This document shows, one piece after another, positions 28,774 through 37,843 of a stretch of 64,000 nt of DNA; position 1 is the first letter of the stretch; every line of letters starts with the position of its first letter. Under the pieces are notes generated by a model, which did not search any database, was not told the DNA's origin, and was given only the letters and a program-made list of their open reading frames with translations. Source of the stretch: Gammaproteobacteria bacterium (GTDB taxonomy: Bacteria > Pseudomonadota > Gammaproteobacteria > Pseudomonadales > Pseudohongiellaceae); NCBI GenBank assembly GCA_021773355.1, contig JAJFKE010000049.1, forward strand, positions 186,001-250,000, read 5' to 3'. Position numbers and translations under genes: made by a program.

Positions 28774-29574
28774 CTATTTCACTGGGCCCAATTTGTTGTG
28801 CAGGGCTAGCGCTCGCTTCTGCACGGAGTTCCAAAATTCATGCTTTTCCGTCAAGCTACTACGCAAACCCATGCTGTCATAGGTTTGCATGAATCGGAAA
28901 AAGTCTCGTTGCGTCAAATCAATATTCATCGCCGAGTAGTACAAGCTACCTATATCCTTAACTAGCCAACGCTTTCCCAATTTCTTCTTTATCAATGCCC
29001 GATGAAGGTCGATTAAATACAATGAGAGCTTACTATCATTATTTTCATCAAGCGGCTTATTGCTCATTAGGAAATGACAGAGATAATAGTCCCTGTGGCA
29101 TATGCCTCCCCTGTGTAAAGTTCGACTAATCTCTGCGACTTTGTTGATCAACTTCAGTTTTAGCGAAAAATCTGGAGGACTATGCAGCCATTCTCTACAA
29201 TAATCTTCGAGGCTGACAGTTTCGGACAAATCTTTAGTGACGATAAATGACTGACGGCTTGCCGGATTCCAACCCTTGCTACCGTAGGCAACGAATGTCA
29301 TTGTGGCGATACCGAGTGCCTTCAGCTTATTGATTGCCTGCCATTCATTTTCGGCGCCCAGAATCGGCATGCGTAATTGTACAAGATTCTTTAGGATTTC
29401 ACGCCAACCAACACCGAAATGCGATTTAACAAAATAGCTCTTTCCGTTAAGCAGAAACTGCAGGGTTTTTCGGCCCTTAACATCGCGATAAACTTTTCCA
29501 TCCATTGTTTGCAGACTATTGAACGGATCTGCCCCCTGAATGTCTCTTGCGAAATCTTCACTTATATAAAGCAT
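28774..29574 (-). CDS. waaP: LPS core heptose(I) kinase
   Basis: 266 residues, typical length. K50 (SYFVKSHFGVGWREI) is the expected ATP lysine; D162 in CHRDYYLCHFL is the catalytic Asp; LIDLHRA carries the metal-binding Asp. GAENEWQAINKL and FIVTKDL are family marks. WaaP phosphorylates heptose I, needed for outer-membrane stability. Gaps are 9 bp to waaG and 4 bp to the tandem kinase gene, one operon. Confidence 0.93.
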   Translation of the reverse strand: MLYISEDFARDIQGADPFNSLQTMDGKVYRDVKGRKTLQFLLNGKSYFVKSHFGVGWREILKNLVQLRMPILGAENEWQAINKLKALGIATMTFVAYGSKGWNPASRQSFIVTKDLSETVSLEDYCREWLHSPPDFSLKLKLINKVAEISRTLHRGGICHRDYYLCHFLMSNKPLDENNDSKLSLYLIDLHRALIKKKLGKRWLVKDIGSLYYSAMNIDLTQRDFFRFMQTYDSMGLRSSLTEKHEFWNSVQKRALALHNKLGPVK

Positions 29575-29583
29575 ACGGGCGCC

Positions 29584-30711
29584 CTAAGCTTCTTCGATTG
29601 CGAATTGTTCGATAAACTCTGCCACGACCACTGACTGTGAATAAAGCTCTTCTCGCTTACCATATTCCAGACCGCTGCTCGACCATTGCGAGATTTCCAG
29701 ACGTTCCAGCATATCCAATAGATGACTGTTCAATTGTTCTTGCTCGAACGGTTCGCTACAAACCACTCCCGAGCCAGCCTGCTCTATATGGTATGCATAA
29801 CCACAGCTGGCGGTGGTCAAGACCGGGAGCCCTGCGATTGTGGCCTCCAGCAAGACATAGCCCGCACTTTCGGTGTAAGCGGGGTGAAGCATTAAGTCGG
29901 CCGCAGCCAGAAACCTCGGAATATCATCCCTACCCGGTAGTACTCTGAAGTTGGCCGCTATACCCAGCTTTTTCGCAAGTTTGATGAAACGATCTGGCCT
30001 ATCTTGCCCAACTAGAACATAGTGACATTTTTCTCTTATTTGTCTGGGCAATGAAGCTATTGCCTGCAGTGATCTATCGACACCCTTAACCCGAAATCCG
30101 GAACCAATTTGCAGGATCAATCTCTCATCTTGCTTCAGCTGCAGTTCGCCACGTAACTCACGCGCAGCATCAGCATCGATTTTTTTCACTTTCCTGTCAA
30201 TTGAAATACCGGGTGGTACCTGATGTAGACGAGCAACGCAGCCTGGGTAGTATTTCTCAAAAGCAATTCGTTGCCGGGGCGAGAGTGTTAATACTTCGGT
30301 TTTTTGATTTTCCGCAAATACAGATTCTTCATAGCTCTTAAAATGGCGATAACGCCGTGTGTATTTATAGTAAAACCCCCTTTGCCTTTCAGCCTTCTCA
30401 AGGAAGCAGGGATCTGCGGCAAAATAGATATCCAGTGAGGGCATCTTATTAAATCCCATGACGATGCTCTTTCCTTGCTTCCGCAAGGCAGCAGCTACCC
30501 ATTCTGTGTAGGCCTCGTTGCGTTTAATACGATTTCGCGAGCTCTCTGGCACCAACACAAGATTCACCCCATCTGGAACATTGCCCTGCCAGCTAAATGT
30601 GTAAACGGTTATTTCGTGACCTCGCAGCAAACATTCATTCACTATGCGAAGAAAGTCCCGCTGTAACCCCCCATAAGGAAAGTAGGTATAGATGAGGAAA
30701 CTAAGTTTCAT
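29584..30711 (-). CDS. waaG: LPS core glucosyltransferase I-type (GT4)
   Basis: 375 residues, GT-B fold. N-terminal FLIYTYFPYGGLQRDFLRI binds the acceptor region. The C-terminal donor site has GSGFRVKGVDRSL and HPAYTESAGYVLLEA (the E-x7-E motif). Adds the first outer-core hexose to heptose II. Seven bp after waaC and 9 bp before waaP. The N-terminus and context agree well with WaaG rather than a generic GT4. Confidence 0.92.
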   Translation of the reverse strand: MKLSFLIYTYFPYGGLQRDFLRIVNECLLRGHEITVYTFSWQGNVPDGVNLVLVPESSRNRIKRNEAYTEWVAAALRKQGKSIVMGFNKMPSLDIYFAADPCFLEKAERQRGFYYKYTRRYRHFKSYEESVFAENQKTEVLTLSPRQRIAFEKYYPGCVARLHQVPPGISIDRKVKKIDADAARELRGELQLKQDERLILQIGSGFRVKGVDRSLQAIASLPRQIREKCHYVLVGQDRPDRFIKLAKKLGIAANFRVLPGRDDIPRFLAAADLMLHPAYTESAGYVLLEATIAGLPVLTTASCGYAYHIEQAGSGVVCSEPFEQEQLNSHLLDMLERLEISQWSSSGLEYGKREELYSQSVVVAEFIEQFAIEEA

Positions 30712-30718
30712 TTGAAGG

Positions 30719-31777
30719 TTAATCTTCTAATAATTTTTCAAACTGTTGCCATACCCTGCCCGGACTATGTGATGCAAAACAAGGCGGAGTTACCGCGAAG
30801 GATTGCCCTTCATATTCTTCTGTCACTCCAGGCCCAGAATAACTACAGGTTTTTTTAACACATGGCGCACAATTAAGGCTCGAGTCTAAATGTAATTGAT
30901 TATCGCCAAAGGTTCCCGATAACCCAGGATTAGTTGGGCCATATAGAGAAACCGTTGGTTTTGCTAAGGCTGCCGCTAGGTGGCCCAGACCGGTATCGAC
31001 GGCAATCACTCCATTCGATTGCTGAATGTAACTGGCAAGTCCAGTCAGGGATTGCTTATCAAGCACATTAACCATCGTGTTTCCGGCGGCAATAAATTCG
31101 GCTCTTTGCTTTTCTTCCTGGTTTCCCCATGGCAAAAGAACTCTGTACCCAGCATTTGTAGCAATATGTGCGAGCTGGCGCCAATAATTTTCGGGCCAAT
31201 GTTTTGTTTGCCAAGTTGTGCCGTGGAGAAAGATTACGTGCTTACCATCTACAGTACTATTAGTGGATGAAATTCTACTTGTATCAATGCCGTAGTCGGT
31301 CAGCTCCGGATCGTACTCGTATTGAAGGGCTCTTGAAAACAACTGCCGCACTCTATCTACGGCGTGCTCAGTCCAGGGTACCGAATAGACTTTGTTATAG
31401 AACAATGTCGCCATTGGCTCACGAATGGTGCGATTACTTAGCCCGATGGTAAGGCCTCTGGATAAGCGGCTTATGACTCCGCTCTTAATGAGGCCCTGGG
31501 CATCGATTACCAGATCGTAATGGACTCCCTGCAGGGATCGTTTAAATGTTCGAAATTCGTTATTTAGATATGTTTTAAAGATATTCCTTCGCCAGCGCCT
31601 AAGTGCAATTGGTATTACATTTTCCACCGCAGGGTGCCATCTAGGGACCTCCTCAAAATTCTCTTCAACTACCCAATCGAATGTAATGTCATTCCGCGCT
31701 CGATGTGCATCGGTTACTGCTGGCAAAGTGTGAATGACATCACCGAGCGATGATACTTTTACAATTAGGACTCGCAA
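30719..31777 (-). CDS. waaC: LPS heptosyltransferase I
   Basis: 352 residues, GT9 family. MRVLIVKVSSLGDVIHTLPAVTDA is the classic WaaC start (acceptor-binding Asp in SLGDVIH); LHGTTWQTKHWPENYW, AVDTGLGHLAAAL and SLYGPTNPG follow. It transfers the first L,D-heptose to Kdo2-lipid A. Gaps of 12 bp from waaF and 7 bp to waaG. Confidence 0.95.
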   Translation of the reverse strand: MRVLIVKVSSLGDVIHTLPAVTDAHRARNDITFDWVVEENFEEVPRWHPAVENVIPIALRRWRRNIFKTYLNNEFRTFKRSLQGVHYDLVIDAQGLIKSGVISRLSRGLTIGLSNRTIREPMATLFYNKVYSVPWTEHAVDRVRQLFSRALQYEYDPELTDYGIDTSRISSTNSTVDGKHVIFLHGTTWQTKHWPENYWRQLAHIATNAGYRVLLPWGNQEEKQRAEFIAAGNTMVNVLDKQSLTGLASYIQQSNGVIAVDTGLGHLAAALAKPTVSLYGPTNPGLSGTFGDNQLHLDSSLNCAPCVKKTCSYSGPGVTEEYEGQSFAVTPPCFASHSPGRVWQQFEKLLED

Positions 31778-31789
31778 CTAATTCTTCCT

Positions 31790-32836
31790 TTATGATTCCA
31801 AGGCCACTAGTTCATTTATGGCGTTAATAGCTCGTTCGGGCTCAAGCTCTGTCAGGCATTTTCTGTGACCCAAGGGACATTCCCTCTGAAAGCAGGGACG
31901 GCATTCAATGTCTGTTGCTAATAATTTCGACTTACTCGTTAACGGCGGCGTAAAGTCTGGTGATGTTGAGCCATAGACTGCGACTACCAGCTTATCAAGC
32001 GCAGCTGCTATATGCATCAGGCCAGAATCATTTGAGATAACGGCGTTGACTACCGAAAGCAAGTCGATCGCCTGCGCGAGACTGGTTCTACCTGCTAAAC
32101 TCTCGCAGCTTTGACGCTGTTGTTCAGCTAACAATTGCCTGATTTCTTCGGCGACAGCCCTATCCTTGTCGGATCCGAATATCCACACCCTCCAACCTTG
32201 TTCGATGAGAGCCTGGCAAGCCTCGGCAAAGTGCCGGGCCGGCCATTGCTTGGCGATACCGAACTCCGCCCCCGGACAAATCGCTAGAATCTTGCCGCGG
32301 CTATCCAGACCAAACTCGGTCAAGGCTGCCGCCACCTTAGCTGCGTCGGACTGCAGATGTGGATCGGGAATGCCCGCAGGTGGCTCGACAGAATGGGGGT
32401 AGGCCAAAGCAGCAAAGCGCTGCACCATTAATGGAAAATTCTGTTTGTCGAGACGTCGGCAATCGCTAAGTAATGGATTTCTCCATTCTCCTCTCCAGGC
32501 TACTCGCTTCGGTATGCCAGCGTAGAATGGAATGAGTGCGGATTTGAAAGAATTTGGCAAAACAATAGCTGTGGTGAAATGTTCAGCCTGTAATGATCTT
32601 CCCAAGGATCGACGTTTAAGCAGGCTTAGTTCGTTATGACCAAATGGCAGACTAATTCCCCTTTCAACTTCGGGCATTCTTTCTAGTAGGGGACGTGTCC
32701 AATCGGGAGCGAGCACAGATATAAGACAATTCCTGTCCTTGGATTTCAAACTCATGAATAAAGATTGGGCCATGACCATATCACCAACCCATGAAGGCCC
32801 GATCACCAGAATATTTTCTTGGCTATTTTGCGTCAT
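31790..32836 (-). CDS. waaF: LPS heptosyltransferase II
   Basis: About 348 residues, GT9 family. ILVIGPSWVGDMVMAQSL near the start, ICPGAEFGIAKQWPARHFAE in the middle and SNDSGLMHIAAALDKLVVAVYGSTSPDFTPP near the end identify WaaF. It adds the second heptose. The frame opens at a TTG (32845), but the ATG at 32836 is the likelier start. First gene of the six-gene core-LPS operon on the minus strand, reading to the carbamoyltransferase. Confidence 0.95.
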   Translation of the reverse strand: MTQNSQENILVIGPSWVGDMVMAQSLFMSLKSKDRNCLISVLAPDWTRPLLERMPEVERGISLPFGHNELSLLKRRSLGRSLQAEHFTTAIVLPNSFKSALIPFYAGIPKRVAWRGEWRNPLLSDCRRLDKQNFPLMVQRFAALAYPHSVEPPAGIPDPHLQSDAAKVAAALTEFGLDSRGKILAICPGAEFGIAKQWPARHFAEACQALIEQGWRVWIFGSDKDRAVAEEIRQLLAEQQRQSCESLAGRTSLAQAIDLLSVVNAVISNDSGLMHIAAALDKLVVAVYGSTSPDFTPPLTSKSKLLATDIECRPCFQRECPLGHRKCLTELEPERAINAINELVALES

Positions 32837-32907
32837 CTTATACAACTACCAGGGAATGAATCTGAACGTCAAAGTGACTGTATTCTAACTTATTGGAAGT
32901 TAATGCT

Positions 32908-32919
32908 CCGTGATCACGG
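32908..32919. other. perfect 12-bp palindrome upstream of waaF
   Basis: CCGTGATCACGG lies in the 100-bp gap between gspE-like and waaF, 72 bp before the waaF ATG. It could be an operator for the core-LPS operon. On the plus strand a short T-run follows, but no plus-strand gene ends here, so a terminator role is unlikely. Confidence 0.3.
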
Positions 32920-32945
32920 CGTTATTTTTTCTTTACTGAAATTCT

Positions 32946-34754
32946 CTAATCGCGATTATCGGGGGTTACTCGCAAAATCTCTTTGACCGTGGTTATCCCA
33001 GCGGCCACTTTTTGTGCTCCACTCAGGCGCAGGCTAAGCATGCCCTCTTTATAGGCCTGATTTCGAAGCGTAGGCAGATCTCCTTTGTTATCAGAGTATT
33101 TCTGCAGTGGTTCGCTGAAAGGCATCACTTCATAGATACCTTCTCTTCCTTTAAAGCCGGTTTCACGACACTCCAGACAACCTACCGCATCGTAGGCTCT
33201 CTTCGGCAACTTGACCTTCCAGGGACGTGTCAATGTCTCCCAGGCTTCGGCTTCGATATCTGTTTCTTTTTTACAATGCGGGCACAGTACTCGAACCAGG
33301 CGTTGTGCCATTATGCCCACTACCGTGGCCTTTATCAGATAGGAAGGAACTCCGAGTTCTAACAGTCGAGTAATCGCCGAGGGCGCATCATTGGTGTGTA
33401 AAGTGGTAAAAACCAAATGGCCTGTAAGTGCAGCCTGGACAGCCATTTCAGCCGTGGGCAGATCCCTAACCTCTCCAATCATGATTATGTCGGGATCTTG
33501 CCTTAACAAGGCCTTCACACCATCGGCAAAATTGAGATCGATATTTTCCTGCACTTGCATCTGATTGAAGGTCTCTTCGACCATTTCAATTGGGTCTTCT
33601 ATGGTGCAGACGTTAACTTCCTCTGTTGCCAACATCTTGAGTGTGGAGTAAAGAGTGGTGGTCTTACCGCTACCGGTTGGCCCGGTGATGATAACAATGC
33701 CATTGTTGTTCTTGATAATGTCATTCCAACGAATTAGATCTTCATTTATGAGACCGAGTTCTTGAAATGGTTTCAATAACACTTCCGGATCGAATATACG
33801 CATAACCAATTTTTCGCCAAACGCCGTCGGTAATGTAGAGAGTCTAAGTTCAACCTCGTTACCGTTTGGACTTTTGGTTTTAATTCTGCCGTCCTGCGGT
33901 CTGCGTTTTTCAGCAACATTCATTCGACCCAAAATCTTAAGGCGGCTAGTTACTGCCGCCAAAACCTGCATCGGCAAAGAGTAAACTGTATACAACACTC
34001 CATCAATCCTAAATCTAATGTTACCTTTTTCACGACGCGGTTCGATATGAATATCACTTGCTCTTTGTTCAAACGCATACTGCAGCAACCAATCGACGAC
34101 ATTAACAATATGTTTATCATTTGCTTCTGGGTCTTTTATATGACCCAACTCTAACATTTGCTCTAGGTTTCCAAGCCCTTTCTTTGCTGGACCACCTTCT
34201 TGAGCGCGGCTGATCGAACTGGATAAGCTGTACATCTCGGTTGTTAACCGTTTTATTTCAATTGGATTAGATACGACTCGGACTATTTTTTTCTGCAACA
34301 CATGTTCCAGATCAGTTTCCCAAGAATCTATGTAAGGCTGGGCACTGGCAATCTTTACTTCGTTTGCATTAACTTCAACCGCTAATATATGGTGCCGCTG
34401 AGTAAAGGCGTAGGACATAACTTGCGTTACTTGAGTCGCATCAATCTTTAACGGATCAATGCGGTAATATTCCTGCCCGCTTTGAGTGCTCAGCGCCATG
34501 GTCAAGCTTTCTATGTCCAACTTGCGTCCAGCGGACTTACGGTCATCGACTTGGAGATCTGCTATGTAGTGGAGAATATGCTTTTCTCGATCTTCAACCG
34601 ATCGGCGATTATTTAGCACCTCATCAAAATCCTCCTGATTGATACGCCCATCAGCGAGTAGGCCATCCAGAAAATCTTTCAGATCCAATTGGGAGTTTTT
34701 CTTGCGCGAAGGCTTTTGAACTTCAGTAGCTGTCATCTGATTATTCTGTGGCAT
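32946..34754 (-). CDS. GspE/PilB-type secretion ATPase (orphan)
   Basis: 602 residues. An MshEN-like N-terminal region (about 75-175) precedes the ATPase core: SDIHIEPR (about 233), Walker A GPTGSGKT (358-365), Asp box CTIEDPIE, Walker B DPDIIMIGEVRD and His box TTLHTNDAP. Four Cys in two CxxC pairs (LCPHCK, GCLECR) bind zinc. It powers type II secretion, type IV pili or a relative, but no gspF/G/D, pilC or pilin genes are nearby, so the partner is unknown. The N-terminal 30 residues are polar and unusual. Lies between waaF and the M48 protease gene on the same strand. Confidence 0.88.
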   Translation of the reverse strand: MPQNNQMTATEVQKPSRKKNSQLDLKDFLDGLLADGRINQEDFDEVLNNRRSVEDREKHILHYIADLQVDDRKSAGRKLDIESLTMALSTQSGQEYYRIDPLKIDATQVTQVMSYAFTQRHHILAVEVNANEVKIASAQPYIDSWETDLEHVLQKKIVRVVSNPIEIKRLTTEMYSLSSSISRAQEGGPAKKGLGNLEQMLELGHIKDPEANDKHIVNVVDWLLQYAFEQRASDIHIEPRREKGNIRFRIDGVLYTVYSLPMQVLAAVTSRLKILGRMNVAEKRRPQDGRIKTKSPNGNEVELRLSTLPTAFGEKLVMRIFDPEVLLKPFQELGLINEDLIRWNDIIKNNNGIVIITGPTGSGKTTTLYSTLKMLATEEVNVCTIEDPIEMVEETFNQMQVQENIDLNFADGVKALLRQDPDIIMIGEVRDLPTAEMAVQAALTGHLVFTTLHTNDAPSAITRLLELGVPSYLIKATVVGIMAQRLVRVLCPHCKKETDIEAEAWETLTRPWKVKLPKRAYDAVGCLECRETGFKGREGIYEVMPFSEPLQKYSDNKGDLPTLRNQAYKEGMLSLRLSGAQKVAAGITTVKEILRVTPDNRD

Positions 34755-34885
34755 TGAGGCATATTAGAGTTCCACAAGTTTAACTCTGTGCAGGGCAAAA
34801 ACAAACTCCAGAGGAGACTTATTGAGATAGGCTTCACGATTCCAGGCTGAGAGGCGCAAAAACCGGCGGGTTGTTGAATATACGC

Positions 34886-36403
34886 TTATTCGATCAACTT
34901 CACCCACTCACCGGCCTCTGGGGTGCCAGTGGGGTAGTACCCATTGAGCAAGCGCAAGGATTCCTCGGCATAATTGGCAATCCTGCTGGATTGAGCCACC
35001 ACAGCGAAATCGAAGAATTCACTTGCCTGTACAAACTTGATTTTGGCCTCGGTGGCGGCGGAGGTTTCGCCCTGTTGAATGGCTCTAAAAGTACGAATAG
35101 AAGCCAGTAATTCAGCGTCGATTTCATCAACGGCACTAGCGTCCTCAATTTCTGCTCTGAAGGTGAAAACCCTAGGGCCAAAATAGATGGCGGCTACTCT
35201 TTCCAGGTTACCTGTCTCTTTGGATACGGCAATTCCGGTATGACCTATCAGTCGATACTGTTCAAGCTTCTCTGACTTCTGCAGCGCAGAGATTCCCATT
35301 TTGTCTCTAATAAATACACGTGGCTCTATATTTTCTTGTATACGTTGGGCTTCAATTCGAATTGAACCGGTGGCCGGCTTGGACGCAGTTACCGTAGTGG
35401 TAGTTTCTTCTATCTCCCACTCTGTTGGGAAAACCAAGGTGTAGCCCAACAAGGCTTGATAGTAGCGGTTTCTTGCATCGTTAGTCTGTGAGCGCTGACT
35501 TTGTCCGATTACGAGTCCATTGAGCTTTGCTCTAAAAATGGAATCGTCAGTTTCAGTAATTTCATTTCCGGAGATACTCCCAACTTGTGCGATAGCTTGT
35601 TGCAGACGGGTATCGTTTCTTGGATGGGTTGCAAACAAACCATGATATCCACCACTATTATTTGAGACCAGCCGATTAAAGTCTTCCTGGTTTTTTAACA
35701 CCGTAATTACATCGATCATAGCTGTGGGATCATAGCCGGCCTTTACCAAATATTCCGCCGCCAAACTGTCGGCTTCCAGTTCGTGCTCTCTACCGAAACC
35801 ACTCAGGCCTGTCTGCGCCCATATCGATGCAACTTCACTAATCTGAGAACCTACATAACCACTGCCTGTTGCAACAGCAGTAACAAATCCCCCCACTGTG
35901 GCAGCGGTTTGTGCGATCCGGCCTCTTGCCTGTTGCTGAACGGCATGCCGTGCTGTGATGTGCCCGATTTCATGAGACAAAACCGCAGCCAGCTCCGCCT
36001 CTGAATTCATGAAGGTTAATAGACCACGATTTACATAGACGTAACCGCCGGGCAGGGCAAAGGCATTTATTTCCGGGCTATCGATTATATTAAATGTGTA
36101 TTCCAAGTCTGGCCTATGACTTACCTTCGCCGCCTTATTGCCTACCTCGCGGACATAGGCTAGTAACTCCTCATCTTCGAACAAGGGCATACTTGCCAAT
36201 ACTTTTTCGTGCTCCTCCAGTCCTATTTCTTTCTCTCTTTTCTCCGACATCAACACTAAATTAGCACCGCCAGTAGCCGGGTTCATGGCACAAGAAGAAA
36301 CAAGCGGGAGCAAGATTAATGCAGTAAGAAAAACTGCAATCCTAGGAATGCCAGTAGTCAGAGTTGATGATTTGGCCAAGCTTATTAAACCTAGATTCGT
36401 CAT
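34886..36403 (-). CDS. M48-family metalloprotease lipoprotein
   Basis: About 505 residues from the ATG at 36401-36403, preceded by AGGTGG; the frame itself opens 14 codons earlier. The lipoprotein signal ends LVSSC. Zinc site HEIGHITARH with the third ligand in ELEADSLAAEYL, as in BepA/LoiP-type envelope proteases. The C-terminal part (about 300-505) is longer than the bare protease domain and has a second alpha/beta region. Likely role: envelope quality control. Last of the long minus-strand cluster that includes ExbB-like and vWA genes; 41 bp after a lipoprotein gene. Confidence 0.88.
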   Translation of the reverse strand: MTNLGLISLAKSSTLTTGIPRIAVFLTALILLPLVSSCAMNPATGGANLVLMSEKREKEIGLEEHEKVLASMPLFEDEELLAYVREVGNKAAKVSHRPDLEYTFNIIDSPEINAFALPGGYVYVNRGLLTFMNSEAELAAVLSHEIGHITARHAVQQQARGRIAQTAATVGGFVTAVATGSGYVGSQISEVASIWAQTGLSGFGREHELEADSLAAEYLVKAGYDPTAMIDVITVLKNQEDFNRLVSNNSGGYHGLFATHPRNDTRLQQAIAQVGSISGNEITETDDSIFRAKLNGLVIGQSQRSQTNDARNRYYQALLGYTLVFPTEWEIEETTTTVTASKPATGSIRIEAQRIQENIEPRVFIRDKMGISALQKSEKLEQYRLIGHTGIAVSKETGNLERVAAIYFGPRVFTFRAEIEDASAVDEIDAELLASIRTFRAIQQGETSAATEAKIKFVQASEFFDFAVVAQSSRIANYAEESLRLLNGYYPTGTPEAGEWVKLIE

Positions 36404-36444
36404 AGTGCCACCTGTCTGTCTATACTTGGAAATTAGCGCGGGCA

Positions 36445-37131
36445 CTAACTTCCATTTACAAATTCTTTAAGCTGGGTTGCTAGTCTGGAACAGGCATTTG
36501 CCTCCACCCGTGCGATCAGCGGAATAGGAATTATCAGGGCCGGCAAATAGGATTGTCCGGTCGCATCGGTGCTAATGGTGCCCACATTGGTTAGAGAGCC
36601 CACATCCCAAACTCGCGCATCGAAATTGGAATCGTCCTCCCAGGAACCGAAACCAAAACACCCCGCCCCACCGGGGCCAATCGTGCAGGAAATTGAGCCA
36701 CTGCGGTCCGTAGTTTCAGTAAAACCATCTAGCCAGACTATGTAACGAACACCGAACTCTGTCATCTTGTCTGCCACTACGTCTTCGGTCATGAGACGTT
36801 CCAAATCACGAGTTCGCAGCGGGGCAGTTCTCGGTTCAAACCAGGGAAACATCGCATCGACAAATTCCTGCTCGGGAATAATTCTCATGGCGCCATCGCC
36901 ACGATTCATGCGTTCACCTACACAACTTACAAACTCCGAACGAGTCTCATAGTCGCTAGCCTGACGTCGCCCAAGAATAACCACGGACTCGTTACTCTCT
37001 ATGCCAGTTTCTCCCTGGCGAAATTCGTCAATAGTTGTGGTTGTACAAGAAGCAAGTGAGACCAATATAAATAGAGCGATCCCTAGTGTGTTTCTAATTG
37101 CTAGTGTGTTTCTAATTAATAGTTGCTTCAT
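36445..37131 (-). CDS. lipoprotein of unknown function
   Basis: About 228 residues; GAGG 6 nt before the ATG at 37131 selects this start over 37143. Lipobox LASC, mature N-terminus TTTTIDEF. The region with SVVILGRRQASDYETRSEFVSCVGE suggests an envelope domain that binds or senses something; Cys pairs (SCTIGPGGAGC) may form a disulfide. I do not recognise a family. The signal peptide contains an 18-bp tandem duplication (IRNTLA/IRNTLG). 35 bp after the next lipoprotein gene in the cluster. Confidence 0.7.
   Translation of the reverse strand: MKQLLIRNTLAIRNTLGIALFILVSLASCTTTTIDEFRQGETGIESNESVVILGRRQASDYETRSEFVSCVGERMNRGDGAMRIIPEQEFVDAMFPWFEPRTAPLRTRDLERLMTEDVVADKMTEFGVRYIVWLDGFTETTDRSGSISCTIGPGGAGCFGFGSWEDDSNFDARVWDVGSLTNVGTISTDATGQSYLPALIIPIPLIARVEANACSRLATQLKEFVNGS
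37083..37118. repeat. 18-bp tandem duplication in a signal-peptide coding region
   Basis: Two copies of CTAGTGTGTTTCTAATTG/A (37083-37100 and 37101-37118, 17/18 identical) give the in-frame duplication IRNTLA-IRNTLG. It looks like a recent slippage event. Confidence 0.85.
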
Positions 37132-37178
37132 GATAATCCTCATGCAGATCGTTTAGCGTTCTGCTCTTAGTATCTAAT

Positions 37179-37805
37179 CTAAAGCGTGTTTAACCAATCT
37201 CTTACTTCCGGAACCTGGGTAAAACTCAACGAGAAGCTAGACGCCAGATCGCGCAGGGCAACCACAGCGGCCTCATTTATCGCGGCCTCGACCGAGCGTA
37301 GCGATTCAGTGGGAGTCTTTCCGTAAGAGGTAAGTACCCAGTCCGCAATATAATCGCCTTCGGCGGTCAATAAGCGCATATTGTATTTAATCCAGATTTC
37401 GTAAACATCCAATTTGGTCTTGGAAGGCAGGGCCAATTGAAATTCCTCGATCGCTGGAGCGAAAATCGCGTCAACCCCACGTGCCTCCGCCTCTTCCATC
37501 GATTCCACCACAATGACTGTATCAAACATGGCCGGCAGCACAGCATTGAATAACTCAACATGCGACTGCCCACTGGCTATATTGTATTCCTCTGAGCCGG
37601 TTTCCGAATATTCAATATAGGAAAATTCGGTAAGCGCGGTATCGTAGTAAACCGCAACCGAAAGTGGCAACTTATTGATGTTCGGTGTCGGGAAGCTGCC
37701 CTGGATTACCACATTGTTTACACCGCATGCAGCCAAACTCAATGCTGCCAGTAAAAGCACTATTTTCCGACTCAAACCTTTCGTTGTTACATCTAATATG
37801 TGCAT
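37179..37805 (-). CDS. lipoprotein of unknown function
   Basis: About 208 residues starting at the ATG at 37805 (GAG upstream), which places the lipobox LAAC at residue 27; a GTG at 37844 overlapping the previous stop is possible but gives an overlong signal. The mature part begins NNVVIQGSFPTP, and KLPLSVAVYYDTALTEFSY suggests an ABC-type transport auxiliary (LptE/YajG-like) lipoprotein fold, but I cannot name it. Directly downstream of the second vWA gene. Confidence 0.7.
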   Translation of the reverse strand: MHILDVTTKGLSRKIVLLLAALSLAACGVNNVVIQGSFPTPNINKLPLSVAVYYDTALTEFSYIEYSETGSEEYNIASGQSHVELFNAVLPAMFDTVIVVESMEEAEARGVDAIFAPAIEEFQLALPSKTKLDVYEIWIKYNMRLLTAEGDYIADWVLTSYGKTPTESLRSVEAAINEAAVVALRDLASSFSLSFTQVPEVRDWLNTL

Positions 37806-37843
37806 CTTAGCTCTACCGGGGTCCACTGTTTTGAAGCAGCCCA

